DNA from: Microbacterium sp. H83
GTDB taxonomy: Bacteria; Actinomycetota; Actinomycetes; Actinomycetales; Microbacteriaceae
Assembly (NCBI RefSeq): GCF_001650405.1
Contig: NZ_LWCU01000023.1
Span: 149,685-213,684 of the forward strand
Direction of reading: 5' to 3'
Length of the DNA: 64,000 bases
The first letter of the stretch is position 1, and each line of letters begins with the position of its first letter. The notes below the pieces were generated by a model, which did no database searches, was not told where the DNA came from, and was given only the letters and a program-made list of their open reading frames with translations. This document shows, in pieces, positions 16,986-27,050 of the stretch. The position numbers and the translations under genes were made by a program.

Positions 16986-18386
16986 TCAGCCCTTCGTGAT
17001 GTCTGCGATGTCGTGCAGGTAGCCGATCCTGCCGTCGTCGTGTCGAACCACGTAGGCGCCGCCGCGATCCTCGATCACGAGCGCCCAGGCGCTCGGGCCG
17101 ATGCGGAAGAGCACGTCGCCGCGCTCGTCGTGCACGTCGCGCTCGGTGGGCGCGAGGATCCAGAACGGCTGCCCCGTCTCGGGCGTGGCGGCGGGTGCGA
17201 GGTCGGCGTCGGTCGACGGATCCACCGCGGGGAACGCCGTCGTCTCGGTGGCGTCGACGTCCTGCGCCGTCGTGCCCATGAGCGACTCGATGCTGCCCGT
17301 GTCGGAGACGATCTCGGGCTCCTGGTTCCACGAACGGCGAGAGTAGGACGGCACGTAGTCGTCCTCTGCGGTCGCCTGCTCGGTGCCGGTGCCCCCGCCG
17401 GACGCGTGGGACGCGAGCGGGACCTGCTCGGCGATATCGAGCCGGGCGACCTCGTCGGTGGCCTGCTGGCCGGACAGCTCGACGTCGAGCTCCGCCGGGG
17501 CCCCCGCGCTCGGCGTGGTCACCGCGGATGACCGCTCGTCGCCGAGGCCGGGGCTGTAGGTCGGGGCCGGGTCGGAGACGACGGCCGGACCCGCCGCCGC
17601 GGCCGTGAGGCCGTCGGCGGTGAGGCCGTCGGCGGTCGGGGGCGAGGCGGTGAGGCCGTCGGCGGTCGGGGGCGCAGCGGCGAAGCCGTCGGCGTCGGGC
17701 GAGGCGTCGGTGCCGTCTGCAGCCTGCGTCGTCGGGGCCTCCTCCGACCTCGGCGTCGATTCGGGGCGCGGCCGGGCGATGACCGGACGGACCGGATTGG
17801 CGTTGCGGTGCGCGAGGGTGACCAGGCGACCGTGGAAGTCCTCCTTCAGTCCCGGGATCAGCGGGGCGAAGACGGTCAGGACGACGAGCGCGAGCGACGC
17901 GACCAGCTGGACGATGCCGTTCGCGCTGAGTGCGACGATCCCGAAGTCGATGCTGACCGCGACAAGGTTCCACAGGTCCGCGATCCAGTACACGGCCGCG
18001 ACCGAGAAGGCGACCGAGGCGAACTGGTCGATGCCCAGCGAGCCGACTCGGCGGATGCCGTCCGGTGAGAACCGTCGCAGGATCAGCAGGAACACCGCGA
18101 CCGTCGGGACGCCGATCGGAAGGATCCACTGGATGCCCGTGCCCCAGATCGATGCGTCGGCGAGGTGCGGGAAGAACGACGCGATGAACGCGACCAGCCA
18201 GACGCCGACGATCAGCAGCTCTCGCAGGGTGAACCCGAGGATGCCGAACTCCGGCGTGACCTCGTCGTCGTACAGGACGCCGTCTTCGGGTTCGAACGAC
18301 TCGTCGTCGACGAGGTGCTCCGCTGACGTCGTCGCGTCCTGGGCGTCCGGCGCCTCGTCGTCGCGGAAGGAAGAGTCCGTGCTCAT
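16986..18386 (-). CDS. Membrane protein of unknown function with repeat-rich linker
   Basis: A 466-residue protein. An acidic N-terminus (1-45) is followed by about four transmembrane segments (near 55-75, 82-100, 120-142 and 150-175). Then comes a long Ala/Pro/Thr/Asp-rich low-complexity region including pentapeptide repeats, and a compact C-terminal domain from FWILAPTERDVHDERG to GYLHDIADITKG that looks folded. AAAGGA precedes the ATG, and a TAAAAT -10 lies at 18447-18442. It is directly upstream of hisD. Family and function are not recognised. Confidence 0.7.
   Translation of the reverse strand: MSTDSSFRDDEAPDAQDATTSAEHLVDDESFEPEDGVLYDDEVTPEFGILGFTLRELLIVGVWLVAFIASFFPHLADASIWGTGIQWILPIGVPTVAVFLLILRRFSPDGIRRVGSLGIDQFASVAFSVAAVYWIADLWNLVAVSIDFGIVALSANGIVQLVASLALVVLTVFAPLIPGLKEDFHGRLVTLAHRNANPVRPVIARPRPESTPRSEEAPTTQAADGTDASPDADGFAAAPPTADGLTASPPTADGLTADGLTAAAAGPAVVSDPAPTYSPGLGDERSSAVTTPSAGAPAELDVELSGQQATDEVARLDIAEQVPLASHASGGGTGTEQATAEDDYVPSYSRRSWNQEPEIVSDTGSIESLMGTTAQDVDATETTAFPAVDPSTDADLAPAATPETGQPFWILAPTERDVHDERGDVLFRIGPSAWALVIEDRGGAYVVRHDDGRIGYLHDIADITKG
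17605..17694. repeat. 15-bp tandem repeat in coding sequence
   Basis: Six consecutive 15-bp units: exact copies of GTGAGGCCGTCGGCG at 17605, 17620 and 17650, a variant at 17680, and alternate units at 17635 and 17665. They encode alternating ADGLT and ASPPT-like pentapeptides in the linker of the membrane protein. Period 15 keeps the frame when copies are gained or lost. Confidence 0.85.
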
Positions 18387-18495
18387 GGGAGTCCTTTCGT
18401 CACGGTGCGGGCGTCGGCGGCCCTGCACCCAACGGATCCTGATTTTACCCGGGTGCGTCCTGGAGGACAGTACAGGAATCGTGTGAGGCGGGCTC

Positions 18496-21400
18496 TCAGC
18501 CGAGGCAGGCGGGGCCCAGGAGCGACTTGAGATCGCCGAAGAGATCGGCCGAGACCTTCACCGGCATCGGCACGTCGAAGACCTTGGCCGTCCCGCCGCG
18601 ATGCACGCGCAGGACCACCTCGGTCTCCCCGTTGTGACGGCGCAGAACGTCGGCGAGCTCGTTCATCACGCGCTCGGTGGCCCTCTGCTCCGCCAGCACG
18701 AGCGCCAGCGGACCAGCCGCGTCGAACGAGCCGACATCCGGTGCGAACGCGGACTGCGCGTGCAGGTTGAGACCATCGTCGCGTCGCGACACCCGACCGC
18801 GGACGGCGAGGATCGAGTCCTGCTGCAGGATGTGCTGGAACTCGGTGTAGGTCTTGCCCATGAACATGACCGTCACCTCGCCGTTGAAATCCTCGACGGT
18901 GATCATGCCGTAGGGGTTGCCGCTGGCCTTGGCGACGCGATGCTGCACGCTGGTGACGAGTCCGGCGACCGTGACCTGGTCGCCGTCCTGCAGATCCTCG
19001 GAGTTGTTGAGGTCATGGATCGAGATCGACGCGTGCTTGGCGAGCGGCACCTCGAGCCCGGCGAGCGGGTGATCCGAGACGTACAGGCCGAGCATCTCCC
19101 GCTCGAACGCGAGCTTGTCCTTCTTGATCCACTCGGGGCGTGCGGGGACCTTCGCCGGCGCCGCCTCCTCCATGCCGTCGTAGAGACTGTCGAAGTCGAA
19201 GCCGATGGCGCCCTGCGCCTCGTTGCGCTTGCGATCGACAGCCGCTTCGACGGCATCCTCGTGGACTTCGAGGAGTGCTCGGCGCGAGTCGCCCATCGAG
19301 TCGAATGCCCCCGCCTTGATGAGGGACTCGACCGTGCGCTTGTTCGACACGTGCAGCGGCACCTTGTCGAGGAAGTGGTGGAACGACGTGAAGCGCTCGT
19401 CCTTGCGGGCCTGCACGATGCCGTCGACGACGTTGCTGCCCACGTTCCGCACGGCGCCGAGACCGAAGCGGATGTCGTCTCCGACGGCGGCGAAGTAATT
19501 GATCGACTCGGAGACGTCCGGCGGCAGCACCTTGATGCCCATGCGGCGGCACTCGTTCAGATAGAGCGCCATCTTGTCCTTCGAGTCGCCGACGCTGGTC
19601 AGCAGCGCCGCCATGTACTCGGCGGGATAGTGAGACTTCAGGTAGGCGGTCCAGTACGACACGAGTCCGTAGGCCGCTGAGTGCGCTTTGTTGAAGGCGT
19701 AGTCGGAGAACGGCAGCAGGATCTCCCACAGCGCGTTGACCGCACCGTCCGAGTACCCGTTGGCGTGCATGCCCGCCTGGAAGCCCTCGAACTGCTTGTC
19801 CAGCTCGGACTTCTTCTTCTTGCCCATCGCGCGCCGGAGGATGTCGGCCTGTCCGAGCGAGAAGCCCGCCACGCGCTGGGCGATGGCCATGACCTGCTCC
19901 TGGTAGATGATCAGGCCGTACGACTCGTCGAGGATGTCGGCGAGCGACTCGGTGAACTCGGGATGGATCGGCGTGATCGGCTGCATGCCGTTCTTGCGGA
20001 GCGCGTAGTTCGTGTGCGAGTTCGCGCCCATGGGTCCCGGGCGGTACAGGGCGATGAGCGCCGAGATGTCGCCGAAGTTGTCGGGCTTCATCAGACGCAT
20101 GAGCGAGCGCATCGGACCGCCGTCGAGCTGGAAGACTCCGAGTGACTCGCCCTTGCCGAGCAGCTCGTACGCGCCGCGGTCGTCGAGGGCGAGGTGCTCG
20201 AGATCGAGCTCCTCGTTGCGGTTCGAACGGATGTTGTCGAGCGCGTCGGAGATGATCGTGAGGTTGCGCAGCCCGAGGAAGTCCATCTTGATCAGACCGA
20301 GCGTCTCGCAGGACGGATAGTCGAACTGCGTGACGATCTGGCCGTCCTGCTCGCGGCGCATGATGGGGATGATGTCGAGCAGGGGTTCGGACGACATGAT
20401 CACGCCGGCCGCGTGCACGCCCCACTGGCGCTTGAGCCCCTCGAGTCCGAGGGCGCGGTCGAACACCGTCTTCGCCTCGGGATCGGTCTCGATCAGCGCG
20501 CGGAACTCGCTCGCCTCCTTGTACCGCGGGTGCGCCGAGTCGAACATGCCGTCGAGCGGCATGTCCTTGCCCATGACCGGCGGCGGCATCGCCTTGGTCA
20601 GTCGCTCGCCCATGCTGAACGGGAAGCCGAGGACGCGACCGGCGTCCTTCAGGGCCTGCTTGGACTTGATCGTGCCGTAGGTCACGATCTGAGCGACGCG
20701 CTCGGAGCCGTACTTCGCCGTGACGTAGTCGATGACCTCGCCGCGACGGCGGTCGTCGAAGTCGACGTCGAAGTCGGGCATCGAGACGCGGTCGGGGTTC
20801 AGGAAGCGCTCGAAGATGAGCCCGTGCTCCAGAGGATCGAGATCGGTGATCTTCATCGCGTACGCGACCATCGAGCCTGCTCCGGAACCACGCCCAGGAC
20901 CGACGCGGATGCCGTTGTCCTTCGCCCAGTTGATGAAGTCGGCGACGACGAGGAAGTAGCCGGGGAAGCCCATCTGCAGGATGATGCCGGTCTCGTACTC
21001 TGCCTGCTTGCGCACCTTGTCGGGGATTCCCCCCGGGTAGCGGTAGTGCAGCCCGTTCTCGACCTCCTTGATGAGCCAGCTGTCCTCGGTCTCGCCGTCC
21101 GGAACCGGGAAGCGCGGCATGTAGTTGGCGGAGGTGTTGAACTCGACCTCGCAGCGCTCCGCGATCAGCAGGGTGTTGTCGCACGCCTCGGGGTGGTCGC
21201 GGAACATCTGCCGCATCTCGGCGGCCGTCTTGATGTAGTAGCCGTCGCCGTCGAACTTGAAGCGGTTGGGGTCGTCGAGCGTCGACCCCGACTGCACGCA
21301 GAGCAGAGCCGCGTGCGCATCCGCCTCGTGCTGATGCGTGTAGTGCGAGTCGTTGGTCGCGACGAGAGGGATGTGGAGGTCCTTCGCGAGGCGGAGCAGG

Positions 21401-22014
21401 TCGGTCATGACCCGACGCTCGATCGACAGGCCGTGGTCCATGATCTCGGCGAAGTAGTTCTCCCTGCCGAAGATGTCCTGGAACTCCGCTGCCGCGGCGC
21501 GGGCCGCGTCGTACTGGCCGAGTCGAAGACGGGTCTGCACCTCGCCGGACGGGCAGCCCGTCGTGGCGATGAGTCCCTTGCCGTAGGTCTGCAGCAGCTC
21601 GCGATCCATGCGGGGCTTGAAGTAGTACCCCTCCATGCTCGAGCGCGAGCTCAGTCGGAAGAGATTGTGCATGCCCTCCGTGCTCTGACTCCACATCGTC
21701 ATGTGGGTGTAGGCACCGGACCCCGAGACGTCGTCGCTCTTCTGATCGGGTGATCCCCACTGCACGCGCGACTTGTCGCTGCGGTGCGTGCCCGGGGTGA
21801 CGTAGGCCTCCAGACCGACGATGGGCTTGACCCCCGCCGCGTTCGCCGCCTTGTAGAACTCGAAGGCGGCGAACGTGTTGCCGTGGTCCGTCACGGCGAT
21901 GGCCGGCATGCCGTAGTCGGCGGCCGCCTGGGTCATCGCGCCGATCTTCGCCGCACCGTCGAGCATCGAGTACTCGCTGTGCACGTGCAGATGGACGAAG
22001 GAGTCGGATGCCAT
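18496..22014 (-). CDS. dnaE: DNA polymerase III alpha subunit DnaE
   Basis: A 1172-residue replicative polymerase. The N-terminal PHP domain begins HLHVHSEYSMLDGA; the palm carries the acidic motif MPDFDVDFDDRRR; later are the thumb/fingers, tandem HhH region and the OB fold (VTVAGLVTSVQHR). This is DnaE1-type replicative sequence. The ATG at 22014 has TAGACT 7 nt upstream (22027-22022); an ATG 30 bp further up would be transcribed only from another promoter. Confidence 0.97.
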   Translation of the reverse strand: MASDSFVHLHVHSEYSMLDGAAKIGAMTQAAADYGMPAIAVTDHGNTFAAFEFYKAANAAGVKPIVGLEAYVTPGTHRSDKSRVQWGSPDQKSDDVSGSGAYTHMTMWSQSTEGMHNLFRLSSRSSMEGYYFKPRMDRELLQTYGKGLIATTGCPSGEVQTRLRLGQYDAARAAAAEFQDIFGRENYFAEIMDHGLSIERRVMTDLLRLAKDLHIPLVATNDSHYTHQHEADAHAALLCVQSGSTLDDPNRFKFDGDGYYIKTAAEMRQMFRDHPEACDNTLLIAERCEVEFNTSANYMPRFPVPDGETEDSWLIKEVENGLHYRYPGGIPDKVRKQAEYETGIILQMGFPGYFLVVADFINWAKDNGIRVGPGRGSGAGSMVAYAMKITDLDPLEHGLIFERFLNPDRVSMPDFDVDFDDRRRGEVIDYVTAKYGSERVAQIVTYGTIKSKQALKDAGRVLGFPFSMGERLTKAMPPPVMGKDMPLDGMFDSAHPRYKEASEFRALIETDPEAKTVFDRALGLEGLKRQWGVHAAGVIMSSEPLLDIIPIMRREQDGQIVTQFDYPSCETLGLIKMDFLGLRNLTIISDALDNIRSNRNEELDLEHLALDDRGAYELLGKGESLGVFQLDGGPMRSLMRLMKPDNFGDISALIALYRPGPMGANSHTNYALRKNGMQPITPIHPEFTESLADILDESYGLIIYQEQVMAIAQRVAGFSLGQADILRRAMGKKKKSELDKQFEGFQAGMHANGYSDGAVNALWEILLPFSDYAFNKAHSAAYGLVSYWTAYLKSHYPAEYMAALLTSVGDSKDKMALYLNECRRMGIKVLPPDVSESINYFAAVGDDIRFGLGAVRNVGSNVVDGIVQARKDERFTSFHHFLDKVPLHVSNKRTVESLIKAGAFDSMGDSRRALLEVHEDAVEAAVDRKRNEAQGAIGFDFDSLYDGMEEAAPAKVPARPEWIKKDKLAFEREMLGLYVSDHPLAGLEVPLAKHASISIHDLNNSEDLQDGDQVTVAGLVTSVQHRVAKASGNPYGMITVEDFNGEVTVMFMGKTYTEFQHILQQDSILAVRGRVSRRDDGLNLHAQSAFAPDVGSFDAAGPLALVLAEQRATERVMNELADVLRRHNGETEVVLRVHRGGTAKVFDVPMPVKVSADLFGDLKSLLGPACLG

Positions 22015-22021
22015 GCGTTCG

Positions 22022-22027
22022 AGTCTA
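22022..22027 (-). promoter_or_regulatory. Putative -10 for leaderless dnaE
   Basis: TAGACT on the minus strand, 7 nt before the ATG at 22014. It decides this start over the upstream in-frame ATG. Confidence 0.45.
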
Positions 22028-22089
22028 CTTTCGGCATCCGACATCGGGCGTCGACCGGCCCGCTCACCGACGGCTTCCGCCGGGCTCGG

Positions 22090-23205
22090 TCAGGGGGCCG
22101 AATCGACCACCCTGACGCTCTGCGTCGTGACGTAGGTGGGCACGGAGTCCGGGACCACGGTCCCTCCCGACCCGAGCGTCGTCGTCAGTCGCGTCACCAG
22201 AGCCGTCCGGGTGTCGATGGAGATCGAATCCGTACGCTCGTCCGGGGCGGAGCCGGCGAAGGTGAGGGTCACCACGTCTCCCTCACTGCCGGAGATCGCG
22301 ATGCCCGGCACCAGGCTCAGCGCCCGGAACATCGCCGCACGGAGGTCCACGGGGGCCAGTCCAAGCTGCAGCTCCTGCATGAGGACCACCACGGCCGTCG
22401 CATCCTCCGTGCCGGGCTCCGCGCCGTGGCCGTACGCGACGATCCACTCGAGCAGCGCCGAGGGGTCGCGGGGCATCTCCGGGTAGTGCCGGAACATCTG
22501 GTTCGGCACGGCGTCGCCGGCGTTCGGATCCCCGCTGCCCTGGTAGCGCTGGATCGACGGCCCGCCCTCCGTCCGCCAGCGGAACTGGGCCAGCCACTCC
22601 TCGGATCGCGCCGCCGCGTCCGTGCCGAAGAGCTCGACGACCTCCAGTTCGGGAGCGAACACGTCGACCCACTCGCCCGAGGTGTCCCCTGGGATGTAGG
22701 ACGTGTAGGAGTTCGTGACGATCCAGGCCGAGGTGGCCTGCGCGCGCGTCGAGTTCACGGGATCCTCGGGAGAGTACAGAACCAGCTGAGAGTTGTGGTG
22801 CTGGATCTCGAGGTACTGGCCGGGGCCGGCGACGGGCCCCGGGTTCATCCCGAGGATGCTCGCTGCGCCCGTCAGCACGGAGGCGGCGGTGACCGGCTCG
22901 GCGGTCGGTTCCGGCGTCGGCGCCGGGGTGAACACGCCTCCCGGCTCGCGCGGTGGCACCGCCTCCACGACGGGCGCGGGCTGCGGCGCCGTGACGCCGG
23001 CGATCACGACGGCTGCGGCGGTCGCGATCGCCGCAGCCGCGACGATCCCCGAGGCCAGCACCCATCGACGCGTCTCCGGTCGGCGCGCCCGCCGCGGCTC
23101 CTCCGCCCGGATACCGTCCAGCAGCCGCGCGCGGGCGGCCGCGAGGTCGTGGTCCGCCACCTCCACGGAGGGAGCGATCCCCCTCACCTTCTCAACGATG
23201 TCCAA
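22090..23205 (-). CDS. CU044_5270-like membrane protein paired with the sigma factor
   Basis: A 371-residue protein with a short cytoplasmic N-terminus (1-45), one transmembrane helix (about 48-70), a Pro/Thr/Glu linker and an extracytoplasmic domain ending LGSGGTVVPDSVPTYVTTQSVRVVDSAP. The architecture resembles actinobacterial CU044_5270-type proteins encoded after ECF sigma factors, which may act as anti-sigma or sensor partners. It overlaps the sigma gene by 14 bp, so the two are coupled. No zinc anti-sigma HxxxCxxC motif is seen. Confidence 0.7.
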   Translation of the reverse strand: MDIVEKVRGIAPSVEVADHDLAAARARLLDGIRAEEPRRARRPETRRWVLASGIVAAAAIATAAAVVIAGVTAPQPAPVVEAVPPREPGGVFTPAPTPEPTAEPVTAASVLTGAASILGMNPGPVAGPGQYLEIQHHNSQLVLYSPEDPVNSTRAQATSAWIVTNSYTSYIPGDTSGEWVDVFAPELEVVELFGTDAAARSEEWLAQFRWRTEGGPSIQRYQGSGDPNAGDAVPNQMFRHYPEMPRDPSALLEWIVAYGHGAEPGTEDATAVVVLMQELQLGLAPVDLRAAMFRALSLVPGIAISGSEGDVVTLTFAGSAPDERTDSISIDTRTALVTRLTTTLGSGGTVVPDSVPTYVTTQSVRVVDSAP

Positions 23206-23782
23206 CGGCCTCTCCCTTCTCGTGCTTCTTCTCGAACGCGCGGATCTTCCGATCCCCGTCCAGCTTCCGGCGCACCCTGTTGAGGCGGGATCGCACGGTG
23301 CCCACCGGCACCCCCAGCGCCGTGGCGATGTCGTCGTAGCTCATGCCCTGCCAGGCATAGAGCAGAAGTGTCTCCCTGTCCTTCGGGGCCAGCGCCGAGA
23401 TGCGCGCGCGGAGGGTCGCGACCTCCCTCGCGGCATCGATGCGGCTCATCGCATCGTCCAGCCCGCCGAGGGTGGACACGTCATGCTGCGGGACGGATGC
23501 CGCGAAGGACCGCCACTGCTTCGCCTCCACGGTGCGGTGGCGACGGATCACGCGGGACGCGATCCCGATCAGCCAGGGTGCGGCGGAGTCGGCTGAGGGG
23601 TCGAAATCCGCGCGGCGTCGGAAGGCGACGAGGAACGTCTCGCTGAGCACGTCGTCCGCGACCTGACGCCCGACGCGGTACGCGGCGAACGCCAGGACGC
23701 TGCGCGCGTGACGGTCGAAGAGCTCCGCGAAGGCGCTCGGCTCGTCCTGAGACCGTCTGATGATCTCGCTGTCTGTGCTCAC
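23192..23782 (-). CDS. ECF-type RNA polymerase sigma factor
   Basis: A 196-residue sigma-70 family protein. Region 2 (FAELFDRHARSVLAFAAYRVG through DVLSETFLVAFRRR) and region 4 (LSALAPKDRETLLLYAWQGMSYDDIATALGVPVGTVRSRLNRVRRKL, read in parts) are both clear; there is no region 1 or 3. The start is GTG. The membrane partner overlaps downstream. The target regulon cannot be read from the window. Confidence 0.93.
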   Translation of the reverse strand: MSTDSEIIRRSQDEPSAFAELFDRHARSVLAFAAYRVGRQVADDVLSETFLVAFRRRADFDPSADSAAPWLIGIASRVIRRHRTVEAKQWRSFAASVPQHDVSTLGGLDDAMSRIDAAREVATLRARISALAPKDRETLLLYAWQGMSYDDIATALGVPVGTVRSRLNRVRRKLDGDRKIRAFEKKHEKGEAVGHR

Positions 23783-23813
23783 ACTGTGTATTGCCCCTGA
23801 TCGAGCGCGCGGT

Positions 23814-24407
23814 TCACGCTTTCTGCGACGTCCCCGTCAGATCGAGTCGCATCAGCACCCGAGGGAACCCGTCGAGCACGGATCCCGTGTCCGCCGCCTT
23901 CTCGAACCCGGCCTTCTCGAACAGCCGGCGCGTACCGACGTACGCCATCGTCAGGTTCACCTTCTCGCCCTCGTTGTCGACGGGATACGCCTCCACCGCC
24001 GGGGCGCCCCGCTCCCTCGCGTACGCCACGGCGCCGTCGACGAGCGCGTGGGAGATGCCCTGCTTGCGATGACCCGGCCGCACGCGGATGCACCACAGCG
24101 ACCACACGTCGAGGTCGTCGACGTGCGGGATCAGCCTGTTCCTGGCGAAGCTCGTCTCCCGGCGCGGATGCAGCGCCGCCCACCCGACGGGTTCGCCCTC
24201 GAGGTACGCGATGACCCCGGGTGGCGGATCCTCACGGCAGAGCTCTCGCACCCGATCGGCCCTGGCGGGTCCGCGCAGCGCCTGGTTCTCCCTGCTCCCG
24301 ATGCGATAGCTGAGACAGAAGCACACGTTCGACGTCGGCTTCTTCGGGCCGACGAGCGCGGCCACGTCGGCGAACTCGGTCGCCGGTCTCACCTCGATGG
24401 CGGTCAT
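23814..24407 (-). CDS. GNAT-family N-acetyltransferase
   Basis: A 197-residue GNAT protein. The acetyl-CoA loop is IRVRPGHRKQGISHALV, followed by AVAYARERGAPAVEAYPVD and a C-terminal TRRLFEKAGFEKA. The N-terminal half contains CFCLSYRIGS and WAALHPR, as in a subfamily of YoaP/acetyltransferase-like proteins. The ATG at 24407 is chosen; a GAGACT resembling a -10 lies 6 nt upstream. It follows the pseudouridine synthase by 40 bp. Substrate unknown. Confidence 0.8.
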   Translation of the reverse strand: MTAIEVRPATEFADVAALVGPKKPTSNVCFCLSYRIGSRENQALRGPARADRVRELCREDPPPGVIAYLEGEPVGWAALHPRRETSFARNRLIPHVDDLDVWSLWCIRVRPGHRKQGISHALVDGAVAYARERGAPAVEAYPVDNEGEKVNLTMAYVGTRRLFEKAGFEKAADTGSVLDGFPRVLMRLDLTGTSQKA

Positions 24408-24447
24408 GCGCTCAGTCTCGCGCACACCGCCGACGGCGACCAGTGCG

Positions 24448-25368
24448 TCAGTCGCCGCGGAGGACGTCGAGCGCGTGCACGAAGTCGGCGGGGTACGGCG
24501 ACTCGAACTGCACCCACTCACGGGTCGCGGGGTGCGCGAAGCCGAGCTGGTGCGCGTGCAGCCACTGCCGCGTGAGGCCGAGGCGGGCGGACAGCGTCGG
24601 ATCGGCTCCGTAGAGCGGGTCTCCCACGCACGGATGCCGGTGAGCCGCCATGTGCACGCGGATCTGGTGGGTGCGTCCCGTCTCGAGATGGATCTCCAGC
24701 AGAGCGGCACCCGGGAACGCCTCGAGCGTCTCGTAGTGCGTCACCGACGGTTTCCCGTCCGGCACCACGGCGAACTTCCAGGAGTGATTCGGATGACGAC
24801 CGATCGGGGCGTCGATCGTGCCGGACAGCGGATCCGGATGCCCCTGCACGACCGCGTGGTAGATCTTCTCGACCGTGCGCTCCTTGAAGGCGCGCTTGAG
24901 CGCGGTGTACGCGCTCTCGGTCTTGGCGACGACCATGAGGCCGCTCGTCCCGACGTCGAGTCGGTGCACGACCCCCTGCCGCTCGGGAGCCCCGCTGGTC
25001 GCGATGCGGAAACCCGCGGCGGCGAGGGCGCCGACGACCGTCGGGCCGTCCCAGCCGAGCGACGGGTGCGCCGCGACGCCGGTGGGCTTGTCCACGACCA
25101 CGATCTCGTCGTCGTCGTAGACGATGCCGAGCTCGGGAACCGCGATCGGGATGATCCGCGGCTCCTCCTTGGGCTGCCACTCGACCTCGAGCCACGCGCC
25201 GCCGCGCAGACGGTCGGACTTGTCGAGGACAGCGCCGTCGAGGCGCACGCCGCCGGCAGCGATGACATCCGCCGCGAAGGTCCGCGAGAAACCGAGCATC
25301 TTCGCGAGGGCCGCGTCGACGCGGCTGCCGTCGAGCCCGTCGGGAACGGGCAGGGAACGCGATTCCAC
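24448..25368 (-). CDS. RluA/RluD-family pseudouridine synthase
   Basis: A 306-residue enzyme. An N-terminal S4-like RNA-binding domain (about 12-75) precedes the synthase domain with the catalytic motif [11 protein letters not shown] (aspartate nucleophile) and the [11 protein letters not shown] motif. It isomerises uridines in rRNA or tRNA. The GTG at 25368 starts 2 bp after the lspA stop; the lspA-rluD arrangement is widely conserved. RluD type is likely from length and S4 domain; the modified site is not readable. Confidence 0.9.
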   Translation of the reverse strand: MESRSLPVPDGLDGSRVDAALAKMLGFSRTFAADVIAAGGVRLDGAVLDKSDRLRGGAWLEVEWQPKEEPRIIPIAVPELGIVYDDDEIVVVDKPTGVAAHPSLGWDGPTVVGALAAAGFRIATSGAPERQGVVHRLDVGTSGLMVVAKTESAYTALKRAFKERTVEKIYHAVVQGHPDPLSGTIDAPIGRHPNHSWKFAVVPDGKPSVTHYETLEAFPGAALLEIHLETGRTHQIRVHMAAHRHPCVGDPLYGADPTLSARLGLTRQWLHAHQLGFAHPATREWVQFESPYPADFVHALDVLRGD

Positions 25369-25370
25369 CG

Positions 25371-25988
25371 TCAGCGTCCGTCCTCGGCGGACGAGCCCGC
25401 TGCGGCATCCGATCCGCCGTGCTCCTCGGCGACCGCGGCCGCCTCGGCGTCCTCGTCGGTCTCGACGGGCGCGTGATCGCGCTCGCGGGTGCCGTCGAAG
25501 CGAAGCCCGAAGACGACGAGGAGGGCGACCGAGATCATGCCGGTCACGATGAAGATGTCCGCGACGTTGAAGATCGCCGGCATCATCCAGGGCATGGAGA
25601 TCATGTCGACGACATGGCCCATCGGGAAACCGGGATCGCGGAGGAGTCGATCGGTCAGGTTGCCGAGCACGCCGCCCAGGAGGCACCCGAGCACCACGGC
25701 CCACAGACGGGACCGCAGACCGAACGCCTTCCAGATGATGACGCCCGCGACGACCGCCAGCGCGATCGTGAAGATCCAGGTGACGTCGGACCCGAGCGAG
25801 AAGGCCGCGCCGGGGTTGCGCACGTAGTACAGCTGGAGGAACTCTCCGAGAACCGGCACCGGCTCCTGCAGGGGCAGGTTCTCGATCGTGAGGTGCTTCG
25901 CAAACTGATCGGCGGCCAGTACGACCGCTGCGAGAACCGCAACGAGCGCACCGGCCGCCGACCGACGAAGAGGACGGCGTCCTGGCAA
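25371..25988 (-). CDS. lspA: Lipoprotein signal peptidase LspA
   Basis: A 205-residue signal peptidase II with four transmembrane helices. The catalytic aspartates lie in GNLTDR and in FNVADIFI; the NPGAAFS motif is present. It cleaves prolipoproteins at the lipobox, such as CtaC in this window. The start is TTG at 25988, 9 bp after the wag31 stop; no better start fits the first helix. The last 40 residues are a hydrophilic Ala/Glu/Asp tail beyond the family core. Confidence 0.94.
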   Translation of the reverse strand: MPGRRPLRRSAAGALVAVLAAVVLAADQFAKHLTIENLPLQEPVPVLGEFLQLYYVRNPGAAFSLGSDVTWIFTIALAVVAGVIIWKAFGLRSRLWAVVLGCLLGGVLGNLTDRLLRDPGFPMGHVVDMISMPWMMPAIFNVADIFIVTGMISVALLVVFGLRFDGTRERDHAPVETDEDAEAAAVAEEHGGSDAAAGSSAEDGR

Positions 25989-25997
25989 GAGGACGAC

Positions 25998-26594
25998 CTA
26001 CAGTCCGATCGCGGAGACCGGGGTCGAGTCCGTCGACGCCGACTTCTCGTCGAGGTCGCGGAGCTGACCCTCGATGTAGCCGCGCAGCTGCGAGCGGTAG
26101 TCGCGCTCGAAGTTGCGGAGCTCGGTGATGCGGGCCTCGAGCGTGTTGCGCTCGCGCTCCAGACGGGCCGACTCCTCGCGCTGCTTGGCCTCGGCCTCGG
26201 TGCGGATGCGGTTGACCTCGCCCTCGGCGTCGGCGATGAGCTGGGCGCGCTTGGCCTCACCCTCGGCGACGTGCTCGTCGTGCAGGCGCTGCGCGAGCTC
26301 GATGATGCCTGCGGTCGCGGTGGCGGAGCCCGACGGGGCCGGCTCTGCCGGAGCGGCGGCCGGCGTCGCTTCGGCCGGAGCGGCGGGCGTCTCGGCGGCC
26401 GGAGCCGCGGCGGGGGTCGCACCAGACTCGAACGCGGCCAGCTTGGCCTTGAGCTCGACGTTCTCCTCGAGGGCCTTGCGCCACTCGATGACGATCTCGT
26501 CGAGGAAGTCGTCGACCTCGTCCGGGTCGAAGCCGTCCTTGAAGCGGACGTGCTGGAACTGCTTGGTGACGACGTCATCCGGGGTAAGTGCCAT
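25998..26594 (-). CDS. wag31: Polar growth protein Wag31/DivIVA
   Basis: A 198-residue coiled-coil protein. The membrane-binding N-terminal domain begins [13 protein letters not shown] and includes [13 protein letters not shown]. An Ala/Pro linker (about 60-95) is followed by a long coiled coil (about 98-185). In rod-shaped actinobacteria Wag31 recruits wall synthesis to the poles. GAAGGAG precedes the ATG at 26594; upstream in-frame codons are not family-like. It sits in the conserved ftsZ-yggS-sepF-yggT-wag31 order. Confidence 0.95.
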   Translation of the reverse strand: MALTPDDVVTKQFQHVRFKDGFDPDEVDDFLDEIVIEWRKALEENVELKAKLAAFESGATPAAAPAAETPAAPAEATPAAAPAEPAPSGSATATAGIIELAQRLHDEHVAEGEAKRAQLIADAEGEVNRIRTEAEAKQREESARLERERNTLEARITELRNFERDYRSQLRGYIEGQLRDLDEKSASTDSTPVSAIGL

Positions 26595-26750
26595 GGGTGG
26601 CTCCTTCGATGAGTTCGGTTGCCAGTTTCGAGAATGGCGTGGTCGTGATGTGGCGCGAACCCGGGGCGCGCACCTGGGAGCCAAGCATAGCCCCCGAGCC
26701 TGAGCGTCGCGATGCCGCGACACTCGCGTGCGGCCGAAGTCGCACCGGGG

Positions 26751-27047
26751 TCAGATGAAGATCCGGACGATGTTCATGAGGATCAGGACGATCAGGACGG
26801 TGATCGAGAATCCGAAGTCCAGGGACAGCGAGCCGATGCGCAGCGGCGGGATGATGCGCCGGAAGAACCGGACCGGCGGATCGGTGATCGTGTACACGAC
26901 CTCGGCCGCGACGAGGCCTGCGCCCTTCGGACGCCACTCCCGGTTGAACATCGGGATGTAGTCGAGGATGAGACGCGCGAACAGGACCAGCAGGTACAGC
27001 AGGAGCAGCAGGTGGACGATGCTCGCGAGGACCGAGACGAACCCCAC
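26751..27047 (-). CDS. YggT-family membrane protein
   Basis: A 98-residue protein with two hydrophobic spans (about 4-25 and 70-95) and the family motif LILDYIPMFNREWRP followed by VVYTITDPPVRFFRRIIPP. Start is GTG, 3 bp after the sepF stop. Located in the division cluster in most actinobacteria; a role in division is inferred from context. Confidence 0.9.
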   Translation of the reverse strand: MGFVSVLASIVHLLLLLYLLVLFARLILDYIPMFNREWRPKGAGLVAAEVVYTITDPPVRFFRRIIPPLRIGSLSLDFGFSITVLIVLILMNIVRIFI

Positions 27048-27050
27048 GGG

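Noticed and set aside
17605..17694. CRISPR or regulatory repeat
   Set aside because: A 15-bp period without unique spacers, in frame within a coding region: it is a coding tandem repeat.
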